The notes below the pieces were generated by a model that was not told where the DNA came from, searched no databases, and saw only the letters and a program-made list of their open reading frames with translations. A stretch of 64,000 nucleotides of DNA, taken from contig NZ_JAJAUZ010000003.1 of NCBI RefSeq assembly GCF_020532645.1, positions 1 to 64,000 of the forward strand. Reading direction: 5' to 3'. This document shows positions 50,582 through 60,053 of the stretch, piece by piece. The stretch is from Streptomyces bambusae (GTDB lineage Bacteria; Actinomycetota; Actinomycetes; Streptomycetales; Streptomycetaceae). Each line of letters opens with the position of its first letter. The stretch's first letter is position 1. The position numbers were made by a program, and so were the translations under genes.

Positions 50582-51253
50582 ATGCTGAGTGCTGTTGCGG
50601 ACAGGTTGCTGCCCGTGTTCGGGCGGCTGTCGGTGAGCACCGACACCGATGCGGACACGGCGTTCGTGCCGGGGAGCATCATCGCCGCGAACCACACCTC
50701 GCTCGCCGATCCCGCCATCGTGCTGGCCGCGCTGCGGCGGCTGGGAGCGGAGCCGGTGGTGATGGCTGCGGCAGGGCTGTGGCGGGTGCCGGTGCTCGGG
50801 CGGGCGCTGGCGCGCGGCGGGCACATCCCGGTGTTCCGGGGGGACCGGCGGGCCTCGGCCGCGCTCGACTCCGCGGCGGAGGCGCTGGGGCGGGGCCGGC
50901 TCGTGCTCATCTACGCCGAGGGTGGGCTGCCGCGCCGCGAGGACGTCGCGGAGGCCGCTCCCGAGGCGTTCCGGAGCGGGCTGGCGCGGCTGGCCGAGCG
51001 TACTGGGGCGCCGGTGGTGCCGGTCGGGCAGGCCGGGGCGCGGCGGATCACCTCGGGGAACGTCGCCAAGCAGCTCGCGGGGGTGGCGACCGCGCCTCTG
51101 CGTCGTCCGGACCTGCACGTCCATGTCGGTGCACCGGTGCGGTTGAGCGGCGCTGACCACCGGGAGCGTACGGAGCGGGCACGCACGGCGGTGACCCGCG
51201 CGTGGCGGACGGCGGCCGCGCGGCTCGACGAGCCGGCCGCGTTTGCGGGGTGA
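50582..51253 (+). CDS. PlsC-type lysophospholipid acyltransferase
   Basis: 223 residues of the 1-acyl-sn-glycerol-3-phosphate acyltransferase superfamily. The catalytic H-x4-D motif is NHTSLAD (His38, Asp43), followed by IPVFRGDRR, VLIYAEGGLPRRE (EGT-like) and the VVPVGQAGAR segment. It makes phosphatidic acid or related lipids on the membrane inner face. Short forms like this are common in streptomycetes and may act on special lipids. GGAGG upstream of the ATG at 50582. Confidence 0.9.
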   Translation: MLSAVADRLLPVFGRLSVSTDTDADTAFVPGSIIAANHTSLADPAIVLAALRRLGAEPVVMAAAGLWRVPVLGRALARGGHIPVFRGDRRASAALDSAAEALGRGRLVLIYAEGGLPRREDVAEAAPEAFRSGLARLAERTGAPVVPVGQAGARRITSGNVAKQLAGVATAPLRRPDLHVHVGAPVRLSGADHRERTERARTAVTRAWRTAAARLDEPAAFAG

Positions 51254-51264
51254 TGGGGCCGGGG

Positions 51265-51800
51265 GTCGGCGGGGCGCAAGGATCGGGGCTCTGCCCCGGA
51301 CCCCGCGTCTCAAGCGCCGGCGGGGCTGGATTTCGGGCTCTGTCCGGGTTCCGTGCCTCGTGGGTCGGCGGGGCGCAAGGATCGGGGCTCTGCCCCGGAC
51401 CCCGCGTCTCAAGCGCCGGCGGGGCTGGATTTCGGGCTCTGTCCGGGTTCCGTGCCTCGCGGGTTGGCGGGGCGCAAGGATCGGGGCTCTGCCCCGGACC
51501 CCGCGTCTCAAGCGCCGGCGGGGCTGGATTTCGGGCTCTGTCCGGGTTCCGTGCCTCGCGGGTTGGCGGGGCGCAAGGATTGGGGCTCTGCCCCGGGCCC
51601 CGCGCTTCAAGCGCCGGCGGGGCTGGATTTCGGGCTCTGTCCGGGTTCCGTGCCTCGTGGGTTGGCGGGGCGCAAGGATTGGGGCTCTGCCCCGGGCCCC
51701 GCGCTTCAAGCGCCGGCGGGGCTGGATTTCGGGCTCTGTCCGGGTCCCGCGCCTCGCGGGTTGGCGGGGCTCAGAGATCGGGGCTCTGCCCGGGGCAGGG
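51265..51800. repeat. 99-bp tandem repeat array, five full copies and one partial
   Basis: Units start at 51265, 51364, 51463, 51562, 51661 and 51760, period exactly 99. Each begins with G(T/C)CGGCGGGGC or GTTGGCGGGGC and contains the hairpin GGGGC-tct-GCCCC and CAAGCGCCGGCGGGGCTGGA. Small base differences fall in pairs of copies, so the array grew by repeated duplication. It sits between the convergent plsC-like and TPR genes. The 99-bp period keeps a reading frame open, but no gene is claimed. The core resembles a GC-rich intergenic repeat I recall from other Streptomyces genomes; this should be checked. Confidence 0.9.
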
Positions 51801-51864
51801 CCCGTACGGGGTCCGGCCCCCGCGCCGTGCGCAGGGGCCGGGAAACCGTGTCGGCTTGGCCCTG

Positions 51865-54800
51865 TCAGCTTGACGGGCGGTTCGTGCGGTAGCTGTCGCG
51901 GAGGGACTCCAGGATGCGGGAGGCGTCCGGGTGGCCGCCGGTGCGGCAGCGGTCGGCGGCGGTGGCGAGGCGGGCCATCGCGTCGTCGTAGCGGCCGAGG
52001 CCGTTGCCTTCGACGAGCGCGGCGAAGCGCACCGCCTCGGCGCGCGGCAGCTCGCCGGGCTCGCCGCCCTCCTCGTACGAGGTGACGGCGGCCTCGGCCG
52101 CGACCAGCGCGTCGGAGAAGCGTTCCGCCTCCGCCAGGACCCGCGCGCGGCGGTATGCCACGGCGCCGGTCTCGTGCCAGCGGACGAAGGGCTCGTCCTC
52201 CGGTACGGCCGCGATCACCGCGTCGGCCTGCGCGAGGTGCCCGAGGGCGGTGTCGAGGCCGTCGGCGCCGCGGGCGGCCATCGTCAGGCGGGCGAACTCC
52301 GCCATCATCTCGGTGACATGGGCCGGATGCGGCGCCTCGGCGTGCGAGGCGACGGCGCGCTCGTACGCGGTGCCGGCGGCGTCCCAGCGGTCCGCCGCGG
52401 CGAGGGCCACGGCGGCCTCGGAGGCCACCAGGGTACGGGTCTTGCCGTCCTCCTCCTTCCAGCCCGCGACGATGTCCGCGAGGCGCAGCAACTCCTCGGC
52501 GGCGGGCAGGTGTTCGTCCAGATCGCGCAGGCCGCGGGCCAGCATCAGCCGGACCTGGGCCATCATCCGCTCGTGCTCCGGACGGCAGGCCTCGTCGGCG
52601 GAGACGACGGACTCCAGGACGGCGACCGCGTCGGCCTGCCGGCCGCTGCCCGCCAGCACCTCGGTCAGCTGGAGGCGCAGTTCGGTGGCCTCGACGAAGG
52701 CGCCCTCCCGGTCGTGCCGGGCGGCGCCCTCCGCGAAGTGCCGGACCGCGCCGTTGCTGTCGCCGAGGTGGGACGCCGCGTGGCCCAGCAGCGCGTACGT
52801 CGATGCCACCGGGAAGTCCGTGTCGTCGTGGCGGACGGCCTCGGCGAGCGCCTGGTGGAGGAGGTCCGAGGCTTCGGCGAACTCGCCCTTGGAGAGCAGG
52901 AGCTGGGCGAGACGGGCGCGCGGGCGCGGGGTGCGCCAGGGCATCTCGGCGGCGGTGACGTCCGCGATGGCCGCCCGGAGCGCGGCCTCGGCGGTGTCGA
53001 GGTCGCCCAGGGCGCCGGCCACGTCGGACCCGAACTGCCGGGCGTTGGCCACGTGGTGGGCCCGGCCGAAGCGTTCCGCCTCGGTCCGCAGGCGGCCGTT
53101 GACCTCCTCGAACCACGCGCTCAGGGCGCCCCGCTCCGGTCCGGCCTCCGCCCACTGCCGGTGCACGGCGTGGTAGGCGGCGTACGCGCACGAGTGCAGC
53201 ACGCCGAGGTAGCCGGTGACGCGGTCCGCGGCGGTCTCGGCGCCGGAGGCGGCCGCCTCCTCCGGGGTGGCCCCCTCGGTCGGCGGGGCCTCGTCCAGCA
53301 GGCGGGCGGTGAGCCCCATGGTCTTCTCGATCAGGGCCCGGACCTCGGCCACGTCCGCGGGCCCGTCGGCTTCCGCCCCTTCGGCGTGCCCGCTCCCGAG
53401 GCCGTTGGTCGTCAGTGCGAACCCGCGGGTCCGTGCCGACAGGGCGTCCCAGCACCGGCCCAGCCCGTCGTACAGCTCGGCCGCCTGCTCCAGCTCGGCG
53501 AGGATCTCCTCGTTCCGGCCGTCTTCCCGGGCGAGCACGAAGGCGCGCTCCTCGGCCAGTTCGGCCCGGAGCAGCTCGGCGGGGCCGAGCCGGACGTCGT
53601 GGGCGGCGGTGCCGTTTGCCAGGCGTTCGCCGATGCGCTGCCACAGCCGGGAGTCGCCTGGGTGCCGGGCTTCGGCGAGCCGGCGGGCCTCGCGCACCAG
53701 CTCCACGAAGTCCTCGGGCACGGTCACCGCCGCGGCCGGTGCCACGGCGGTCGCCGCCAGCGCCCCCGGCTGCGCCGGTCCGGAACGTACGAGCGTGCTC
53801 TGGAGCCCGAGCGGCAGCGGCTCGGCGAGCAGCGGCTGCTGCGCCAGCCGGGCCCTGCGGCGGTCCCCGACGGCCGTCGTGCCGTTGCGGGCGTCGAAGG
53901 ACGCGGCGAGCGGCTCGGCCTCGGCCCGTACGTGGGCGAGGAGCCCGGCTGCGGTCCAGCTGCGGCCGAGCGGACCGGCGACGGCCGCCTCGCCGTGACC
54001 GTCCGCGACGATCCGGGCCAGCAGCAGCTCCACGCCCGTCAGGAAGCCCAGCCGGTCGAGCGGGGCACCGGTCGCCTCGAACAGGGGCCGGTTCTCGGCG
54101 AGGATCTCCAGACCGCGGCCCTCGTTGCGGGACAGCGCGCAGAACTCCAGGTGCAGACCGGCCTCGTGGAGCATGCCGGTGTTGCCGCGGACCCGCCGGT
54201 AGCCGGTGAGGTGGTGCGAACGGGCCTCGTCCGTACGGCCGGTGCGCAGCAGCGGGAGCAACGCGCGGGCCTGGCTCATCTGCGGCTCCTCGCTGCACGA
54301 CGAGTCGCCGTCGAGGACCGGGTGCCAGATGTCGAGGGCCGCGTCGTCGTCGCCGGCGGTCACGTGGTGCCAGGCGAACTGCCGTACCTCGCAGGCCTCG
54401 CAGTCGCTGAGGTCGGTGCGCGGGCGGGTGGCCCACAGGTCGTACGTGTGCTCGGTGCCCGCGCCGATGTGAGCGGCGACGTGGTGGCGCATCGCGGCGA
54501 CCGGCTGGAGGGCGTGGCCGGCCTCGCGGTAGCGGGCGGCCATCCGGTCGACCCAGGCGTTGACGGTGGCCAGCGGCACCTCGGGGACCTGGAGCAGGGA
54601 GGTGGTGACCCACTTGAAGCGCCAGAAGACCTGGTGCGCCTCCCACTCGCTGAACGCGCCGGGGGAGTCCTCCCACAGCTTCAGCAGCCGGGCGAAGACG
54701 ACCGGCGCCTTGCGGTGCTCGCCGGTGAACTCGTACGCCGACATCAGCTCAAGCAGGGCGGTCACCAGGACGTCCGGCTGTTCGAACGGCTCGGCGGCCT

Positions 54801-54897
54801 CGGCGAGTTCTTCGGCGGTCACGGTGCGCGGCAGGCCGTGCGGCCGCTCGTTGTTCTCGCGGAGCGCCTCGAACACGGCCTCGGGGGTGTCCAGCAT
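51865..54897 (-). CDS. Large TPR-repeat protein
   Basis: 1010 residues, almost entirely alpha-helical with a run of tetratricopeptide-like pairs, e.g. ELMSAYEFTGEHRKAPVVFARLLKLWE, AELYDGLGRCWDALSARTRG and the regular repeats from 680 on (ALLGHAASHLGDSNGAVRHFAEGA, ATELRLQLTEVLAGSGRQADAVAVLESVV, AEELLRLADIVAGWKEEDGKTRTL). No enzymatic domain. Its start is 2 bp after the HSP90-like stop, with GGAAGGA inside that gene, so translation is coupled. Probably a scaffold or co-chaperone that works with the HSP90-like protein encoded upstream. Confidence 0.88.
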   Translation of the reverse strand: MLDTPEAVFEALRENNERPHGLPRTVTAEELAEAAEPFEQPDVLVTALLELMSAYEFTGEHRKAPVVFARLLKLWEDSPGAFSEWEAHQVFWRFKWVTTSLLQVPEVPLATVNAWVDRMAARYREAGHALQPVAAMRHHVAAHIGAGTEHTYDLWATRPRTDLSDCEACEVRQFAWHHVTAGDDDAALDIWHPVLDGDSSCSEEPQMSQARALLPLLRTGRTDEARSHHLTGYRRVRGNTGMLHEAGLHLEFCALSRNEGRGLEILAENRPLFEATGAPLDRLGFLTGVELLLARIVADGHGEAAVAGPLGRSWTAAGLLAHVRAEAEPLAASFDARNGTTAVGDRRRARLAQQPLLAEPLPLGLQSTLVRSGPAQPGALAATAVAPAAAVTVPEDFVELVREARRLAEARHPGDSRLWQRIGERLANGTAAHDVRLGPAELLRAELAEERAFVLAREDGRNEEILAELEQAAELYDGLGRCWDALSARTRGFALTTNGLGSGHAEGAEADGPADVAEVRALIEKTMGLTARLLDEAPPTEGATPEEAAASGAETAADRVTGYLGVLHSCAYAAYHAVHRQWAEAGPERGALSAWFEEVNGRLRTEAERFGRAHHVANARQFGSDVAGALGDLDTAEAALRAAIADVTAAEMPWRTPRPRARLAQLLLSKGEFAEASDLLHQALAEAVRHDDTDFPVASTYALLGHAASHLGDSNGAVRHFAEGAARHDREGAFVEATELRLQLTEVLAGSGRQADAVAVLESVVSADEACRPEHERMMAQVRLMLARGLRDLDEHLPAAEELLRLADIVAGWKEEDGKTRTLVASEAAVALAAADRWDAAGTAYERAVASHAEAPHPAHVTEMMAEFARLTMAARGADGLDTALGHLAQADAVIAAVPEDEPFVRWHETGAVAYRRARVLAEAERFSDALVAAEAAVTSYEEGGEPGELPRAEAVRFAALVEGNGLGRYDDAMARLATAADRCRTGGHPDASRILESLRDSYRTNRPSS

Positions 54898-54899
54898 TT

Positions 54900-56846
54900 C
54901 TACAGTTCCTTCCGGGGCTCGGAGCCGGGGCCGGTGATGTCAGGGCCGGTGATGTCAGGGCCGGTGATGTCAGGGCCGGTGCCCCCGGGGCCCGAACCAC
55001 CGCTCCCCGGCGTCCCGCTGTGGTGCATGGCGTGGGTGAGCAGACCCATGAAGGCCCGGTTGAGCAGCGCGCTCTCGCTCGCCCGCAGCGGGCGGCGGCT
55101 GAGCAGCAGGGCCTGCCCGTACAGCGCTTCGGCGGTGGTGACCGCCAGCCCGCGTTCGGTGACCGTGAGCGCCTGGCGGACCAGCGGGTTGAGGTGGTTG
55201 AGGACGAGCTGCGCCGGTGCGGTCTCCTGGCGCAGCGAGCCGAGGATGTCGGCCCACAGGCCGTCGCCGTCGGTGGCCAGCCCGGCCCGGGTCCGCTCGT
55301 GGCGGGCCTCGCGGTTGTCGAGCAGCAGCGCCGGGGCGGTGACGGGCTGGAAGTCACGCAGGACGACGTCGCAGTCGTGGGCGCCGATGGTCTCCCGGGC
55401 GACGGCGAGGAACGCGGCCGCGCGGAGTTCGGCGGTCGGGTCGACGGCGTCGAGGTGGGCGGTGACGGTCGCCGGGTCGAGATCGGTGACGGTGGTGCCC
55501 GGGCGGACCTCGGGCAGCCGGTGCACGAGGTCCCGGTCGTATGTGTACCCGCCGTTGACGACGCCCAGGCCGGCGGCCGACGCGATGGGGGAGACCTGCC
55601 GGAACTCCTCCACGCTGCGGGTGACCAGCACCGTGCGGTGCGTGCGGACGAACTCCTCCAGCGTGACGTTGCCGTCCGTGGTCTCGAACGGCAGCCACGG
55701 CAGCACGATCCGCAGCAGCTCGTCGTCGTACCGGGCGAGCGCCTTGACGGCCAGGTGGTGGATGCCGATGAACCGGTGCAGGAGCGCCGGGTCGCTGGCC
55801 GCCAGACCCGTCAGCCAGTCCCGGATCCGGTCGCCCAGCGCGTCGCGCACGGCCGACAGGGTGCCGTCCTCGTACAGCGCCTCGCGGGAGGCGGTGGGGC
55901 GCAGGCTGGTGGTGTCGACGACGCAGCGGACGAAGAACGCCCAGTCCGGCAGGAGTTCGGGCGCGCGGTCGGTGAGCAGCATGCCCTTGAGGTGGACGCG
56001 GTGACCGGCGCGCTGGGCGGGGCTGACCGCGGTCGGCAGCACGTACGCGACACCGCGCAGCCCGGCGGCCGGCAGGTCGAGCTCGATGGTGCCGAGCGGG
56101 GTGAAGTCGAACAGGTCCCGGCAGTACGCGGTGAGCGCCTCGCGGCGGGCCAGCGGCGAGCGGTGCTCCAGCTCCCACGGCGGCGCGGCGGTCACGAGTT
56201 CGCCGTCGCCGCGCGGGCCGACGACGGTGACCGGGTGGCGCAGCAGGCCGCCGTAGTGCCGGGCCAGCCCGGTGACGCGGTCGGGGGCGGTCCACTCGGC
56301 GTTGTCGGCGCGCGGGGTGAGCCGGACGGTGGTGCCGGGCTCGGGCACGGCGGACGCGGGCAGCGTATGGATGCTGTAGCGGCCGTCAGAGTGGCCGCGC
56401 CATTCGACGGCGGGCGCGGCCGGGTCTGCGGCGGACCGGCTGAGCACGGTGATCTCGTCGGCGACGACGAAGCAGGCGAGCAGGCCGATGCCGAACTGGC
56501 CGATGAAGTCGCCGCGGGCGGCGTCCAGCCCGGCGCCGTCCAGGGCGCCGTCCGCGGTCCGCTTGGAGCTGCGGCCGATGGTGGCGAGGAACTGGTGCAC
56601 GTCGGCCTCGGTCAGGCCGATGCCGGTGTCCGTGACGGTCAGGGTCTCACCGGTGCGGACCGTGATCGCGCCGGGCGCACCCGGCTGGACGGCCTGGCGT
56701 GCGGTGATCGCGTCGACGGCGTTCTGCAGCAGCTCGCGCAGGTAGACGCGGGGGCTGGAGTACAGGTGGTGGGAGAGCAGGTCGACGAGTCCGCGGAGGT
56801 CGACCTGGAAGGTGTGCGTGCTCTCGGGGTTCTGGGGTGACGTCAC
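54900..56846 (-). CDS. HSP90-family chaperone
   Basis: 648 residues. The GHKL ATPase core has RELLQNAVDA (N-box, 37-46), DTGIG (73-77) and GQFGIGLL (116-123), followed by a middle domain (FDFTPLGTIELDLPAAGL, RPTASREALYEDGTL with the catalytic Arg region) and a helical C-terminal region, so it is a bacterial Hsp90/HtpG-like protein of usual length. The last 40 residues are Gly/Pro-rich with three GPDIT repeats. GTG at 56846. Coupled to the 1010-residue TPR protein and preceded by another TPR-like gene: a chaperone-TPR operon. A role in folding or in a stress or defence complex is inference. Confidence 0.92.
   Translation of the reverse strand: MTSPQNPESTHTFQVDLRGLVDLLSHHLYSSPRVYLRELLQNAVDAITARQAVQPGAPGAITVRTGETLTVTDTGIGLTEADVHQFLATIGRSSKRTADGALDGAGLDAARGDFIGQFGIGLLACFVVADEITVLSRSAADPAAPAVEWRGHSDGRYSIHTLPASAVPEPGTTVRLTPRADNAEWTAPDRVTGLARHYGGLLRHPVTVVGPRGDGELVTAAPPWELEHRSPLARREALTAYCRDLFDFTPLGTIELDLPAAGLRGVAYVLPTAVSPAQRAGHRVHLKGMLLTDRAPELLPDWAFFVRCVVDTTSLRPTASREALYEDGTLSAVRDALGDRIRDWLTGLAASDPALLHRFIGIHHLAVKALARYDDELLRIVLPWLPFETTDGNVTLEEFVRTHRTVLVTRSVEEFRQVSPIASAAGLGVVNGGYTYDRDLVHRLPEVRPGTTVTDLDPATVTAHLDAVDPTAELRAAAFLAVARETIGAHDCDVVLRDFQPVTAPALLLDNREARHERTRAGLATDGDGLWADILGSLRQETAPAQLVLNHLNPLVRQALTVTERGLAVTTAEALYGQALLLSRRPLRASESALLNRAFMGLLTHAMHHSGTPGSGGSGPGGTGPDITGPDITGPDITGPGSEPRKEL
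54928..54980. repeat. 15-bp tandem repeat in the HSP90-like gene
   Basis: GGGCCGGTGATGTCA three times plus a partial fourth, encoding GPDIT repeats near the C-terminus. A possible slippage region, in frame. Confidence 0.85.
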
Positions 56847-56943
56847 CGGCGGCAGTCCTTCGGCGTGGCGAACGCCCGCGCCGGTCGGGCGGGGGCGGGG
56901 TGGGTGCGAGGGGGGCGGGTGCGAGGGCGCGGGTGCGCGCGGC

Positions 56944-57918
56944 TCAGCGGCCGGCGGCCGAGCGGTGCTTGCGGTAGGCGGCGACGGAGTCGTTGTCCAG
57001 GTAGTTCCACGGGGACTCCGTGACGCGGCCCTCCGTCGCCTCGAAGCACTCGCGGGCGGCGGCCCGGTCCCCGGCCAGGGAGAAGGCCATGGCGAAGGCG
57101 TTCAGCATCCCGATCCACGAGCGGCCGGGCACGCAGTCCGGGTGGCGGTACGAGTGGTCGGCCGCGGCGTGCAGCGACTCGCGTACCTCCGGGCGGCGCA
57201 TGTACGCGGCGTCCTCACCCGAATCCAGCCGCAGCCACTGCTCGATGTGCGCGTCCGGGACCAGCCCGCCGAGCCGGGTGCCGGCCGGGGCGCCGAACAC
57301 GGACGCGCGGGCGAAGGCGTGCATCTCCTCGTGGGAGCCGCCCCACTTCTCGCAGACCTGCTGGAGCTGCTGGTCGTGCGCGCCCACGTGCTGCGGGGAG
57401 CGGCGCACGGTCGCCTCGAAGCGGCGGCGGGCGATCTCCTGGCCGACCTGGAGGCCGCGACCGGTGGTCTGGAGGCCGTACCAGGGGTCCGACCATGTCG
57501 GTTCCAGCTCGGCGGCTTCGTACAGCCACTGCTCGCCGGTCCGGAGGCGTTCGTGGAACGTCTGGAACTGCTCGCGCGAGACGTGCTTGGCCAGGGCGCC
57601 GGTACGGGCCTCCCAGCCCCAGCAGATCTGCCGGAACCCGCCGATCAGGCGGAGCACGGCCGAGTCCGGCTCCGCCGCGATGGCCCCGGCGACCCACTGC
57701 TCGACGCCGGCGATGTCCGCGACCGCCCACAGCAGGGCCGTTCGGTTGCCGTCCTCGGTGCTCGCGTCGAGCATCGCGCGGACCGTCGCCCAGTCCGCCG
57801 CGGCGGCTGCGGCGCGGATGCGCGGGAGCTCCGCGTCGCCGGAATCCTTGTCCAAGTAGGCGACGGGTCGTCCCGTCAGCCGTCCCAGCGTGCGCCCCAT
57901 GTCACGGAGCAACGCCAT
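56944..57918 (-). CDS. TPR-like hypothetical protein of the HSP90 operon
   Basis: 324 residues, helical repeats without membrane segment: QWLYEAAELEPTWSDPWYGLQTTGRGLQVG, RRFEATVRRSPQHVGAHDQQLQQVCEKWGG, AFAMAFSLAGDRAAARECFEATEG. The pattern fits tetratricopeptide-type helical hairpins. Ends with DNDSVAAYRKHRS. ATG at 57918 after AAGGGGTGGGGG. It precedes the HSP90-like gene by 97 bp on the same strand; no terminator seen between them. Confidence 0.75.
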   Translation of the reverse strand: MALLRDMGRTLGRLTGRPVAYLDKDSGDAELPRIRAAAAAADWATVRAMLDASTEDGNRTALLWAVADIAGVEQWVAGAIAAEPDSAVLRLIGGFRQICWGWEARTGALAKHVSREQFQTFHERLRTGEQWLYEAAELEPTWSDPWYGLQTTGRGLQVGQEIARRRFEATVRRSPQHVGAHDQQLQQVCEKWGGSHEEMHAFARASVFGAPAGTRLGGLVPDAHIEQWLRLDSGEDAAYMRRPEVRESLHAAADHSYRHPDCVPGRSWIGMLNAFAMAFSLAGDRAAARECFEATEGRVTESPWNYLDNDSVAAYRKHRSAAGR

Positions 57919-58160
57919 GTCCCCCACCCCTTGCCGTGTCCACACGGGGAAGCCGTCGGTCCGCCCCCCGTGGGGATAGTGAGTATCACGCGCGTCCGAC
58001 ATTCGCACACTCGTTTGTGCAGGCCAGGGGCGTTTCGGGATGCTTCCGGCATTACGTGTGGGCCCGGTCGTCCCGAACCGAGGTCCGGAAAACGGGATGC
58101 CCCGCTGCCCGCCCGCGGTTAGCCTGCCTCGTTGCGCACCCGCCATGGAGGTTCCCGAGT

Positions 58161-58706
58161 ATGAGCAGCACCACCACGTCGTCGTTGCCCGAGCGGATCG
58201 AGCTCGAGGGCGAAGGGCTCGTCCTGCGTGACTGGCGGGAGGAGGACCTGGCCGGGATGCCGGCGATCTTCGACCATCCCGACATCGCATACTGGACGCC
58301 GATCGTCTCCCCCTTCGACGACGAGGCCGCCCGGACCCGCCTGGACACGGCCCGCCGGCTGCGGGCGGAGGGCAAGACGATCCTCCTCGCCGTCACGGTC
58401 GACGGCGGCGAGGCGCTCGGCGAGGTGATGCTGCGGCGTTCCCCCGAGGCCATCGAGATCGGGTACGCGATCGGGCCCGCGAACCGTGGACAGGGCCTGG
58501 CGGCGCGGGCGGTGAAGGTGATGGCGGCCTACGCGTTCGAGGAGTGGGGCGTGCAGCAGGTGGTGCTGGAAGTGGAGGCCGAGAACACCGCCAGCGTCTC
58601 GGTCGCGACCAGGGCGGGCTTCCGTCTGCTCGACGTACCGCCGATCCACGGCGCCGAGAAGGGCCGCCCCTTCGTCCTCCAGACCTGGGGCTTCGACCGC
58701 CCCTGA
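58161..58706 (+). CDS. RimJ/RimL-type GNAT acetyltransferase
   Basis: 181 residues. GNAT core: AIEIGYAIGPANRGQGLAARAVKVMAAYAFEEWGVQQVVLEVEAENTASVSVATRAGFR, the RimL signature, after a first strand VLRDWREEDLAGM. It acetylates protein N-termini or small amines. The ATG at 58161 has GGAGG 10 bases upstream. Divergent to the TPR/HSP90 operon. Confidence 0.92.
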   Translation: MSSTTTSSLPERIELEGEGLVLRDWREEDLAGMPAIFDHPDIAYWTPIVSPFDDEAARTRLDTARRLRAEGKTILLAVTVDGGEALGEVMLRRSPEAIEIGYAIGPANRGQGLAARAVKVMAAYAFEEWGVQQVVLEVEAENTASVSVATRAGFRLLDVPPIHGAEKGRPFVLQTWGFDRP

Positions 58707-58850
58707 CCCACCGGCCCCCCAGCCCCCCACCACGGCCGGCCCCGCAGCCGCCCACCACGGCGGGCCCCGCCGGCGCAGCCGCGGCCGGGGTGGGGCGGCT
58801 GCGCCCGAAATCCCGGGCCACCACGGCCGCTCCTGATTAGCCTGGGCCGC

Positions 58851-60047
58851 ATGAGCGGCATGAGCAGCAGTTCTCCCGGCGTGACCAATCCCCTGGAGGG
58901 GCTTTCCCTCGGACGGCTCCGGCAGCGGACCAGCGAGAAGTGGCGCACCCACCCCGGCGACGTACTCCCGCTGTTCGTCGCGGAGATGGACGTCCTGCCG
59001 GCCGAGCCGGTGGTCCGTGCCGTCACGGAGGCGATGAGCCGCGGGGACACCGGATACCCGGCCGGCACCGCGTACGCCGAGGCGCTCGCGGAGTTCGCCG
59101 CCACGCGGTGGGGCTGGGACGGCGTGTGCGTGGAGCGCACCACGATGGTGCCCGACGTGATGCAGGGCATCGTCGAGGTCCTCCACGCGGTCTCCTCGCC
59201 TGCTGACGCCGTGGTCGTCAACTGCCCGGTCTATCCGCCCTTCTACGCCTTCGTGCGGCACACCGGGCGGACCGTCGTGGAGGCCCCGCTGGGCGCCGAC
59301 CACCGGATCGACTTCGCCGCGCTGGAGGAGGCGTTCGGGCGGGCCGCCGCGCGGGGGCCGCGGCCGGTGTACCTGCTGTGCAGCCCGCACAACCCCACCG
59401 GGACGGTCCACACCGCCGCCGAACTCGCCGCCGTGGCCGCCCTCGCCGCCCGCCACGGGGTACGGGTCGTGGCCGACGAGATCCATGCGCCGCTGGTGAT
59501 GCCGGAGGCGGTGTTCACGCCCTACCTGAGCGTGCCGGGTGCGGAGAACGGCTTCGCGGTGCTGTCGGCGTCGAAGGGCTGGAACCTCGCCGGGCTGAAG
59601 GCGGCCGTCGCCCTCGCCGGCCCCGCCGCGGCCGGCGACCTCGCGCGCATCCCCGCCTTCGTCCGGGAATCGCCCAGCCATGTCGGCGTACTCGCCCACA
59701 CCGCGGCGCTGCGCGAGGGCACGCCCTGGCTGGACGCCCTGATCGAGGGCCTGGCCGCCAACCGGCGGCTCCTCGCCGACCTGCTGGCCGAGCACCTGCC
59801 CGCGGTCCGCTACCGCCCCGGCGAGGGCACGTACCTCGCCTGGCTGGACTGCCGGGCCCTGCCCCTGGGCGACGACCCGGCCGCCGTCTTCCTCGCGCAC
59901 GGCCGGGTCGCCCTCAACTCCGGCCCCGCCTTCGGTACGGGTGGCACCGGCCACGCCCGCCTCAACCTGGCCACCACCCGCACCCTCCTCACCGAGGCCG
60001 TCCACCGCATGGCCACGGCGGTTTCGGCCGCTGCTGCCGCGGAGTAG
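58851..60047 (+). CDS. PatB/MalY-type aminotransferase (C-S lyase)
   Basis: 398 residues, fold type I PLP enzyme of the class I/II aminotransferase group, MalY/PatB subtype. The cofactor Lys is K242 in [10 protein letters not shown]; also NPTG (181-184) and DEIHAPLV (209-216), typical of cystathionine beta-lyases. It cleaves beta-C-S bonds, releasing pyruvate, ammonia and thiols. Ends at 60047 next to the convergent WYL gene. ATG at 58851; alternative ATG at 58860. Confidence 0.92.
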   Translation: MSGMSSSSPGVTNPLEGLSLGRLRQRTSEKWRTHPGDVLPLFVAEMDVLPAEPVVRAVTEAMSRGDTGYPAGTAYAEALAEFAATRWGWDGVCVERTTMVPDVMQGIVEVLHAVSSPADAVVVNCPVYPPFYAFVRHTGRTVVEAPLGADHRIDFAALEEAFGRAAARGPRPVYLLCSPHNPTGTVHTAAELAAVAALAARHGVRVVADEIHAPLVMPEAVFTPYLSVPGAENGFAVLSASKGWNLAGLKAAVALAGPAAAGDLARIPAFVRESPSHVGVLAHTAALREGTPWLDALIEGLAANRRLLADLLAEHLPAVRYRPGEGTYLAWLDCRALPLGDDPAAVFLAHGRVALNSGPAFGTGGTGHARLNLATTRTLLTEAVHRMATAVSAAAAAE

Positions 60048-60053
60048 CCCGCC

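Noticed and set aside
51265..51800. CRISPR array
   Set aside because: Units are directly adjacent with no unique spacers and no cas genes nearby.
51202..51892. Open frames inside the 99-bp repeat array
   Set aside because: The exact 33-codon period keeps every frame free of stops, so openness is not evidence for a protein.
51931..56004. Plus-strand open frame of about 1350 codons antisense to the TPR and HSP90 genes
   Set aside because: No recognisable fold, and the minus strand carries the GHKL and TPR motifs.
57919..58160. CIRCE or HAIR heat-shock operators before the HSP90 operon
   Set aside because: No GAGTGCTAA- or ACTCAAG-type inverted repeat is present in the spacer.
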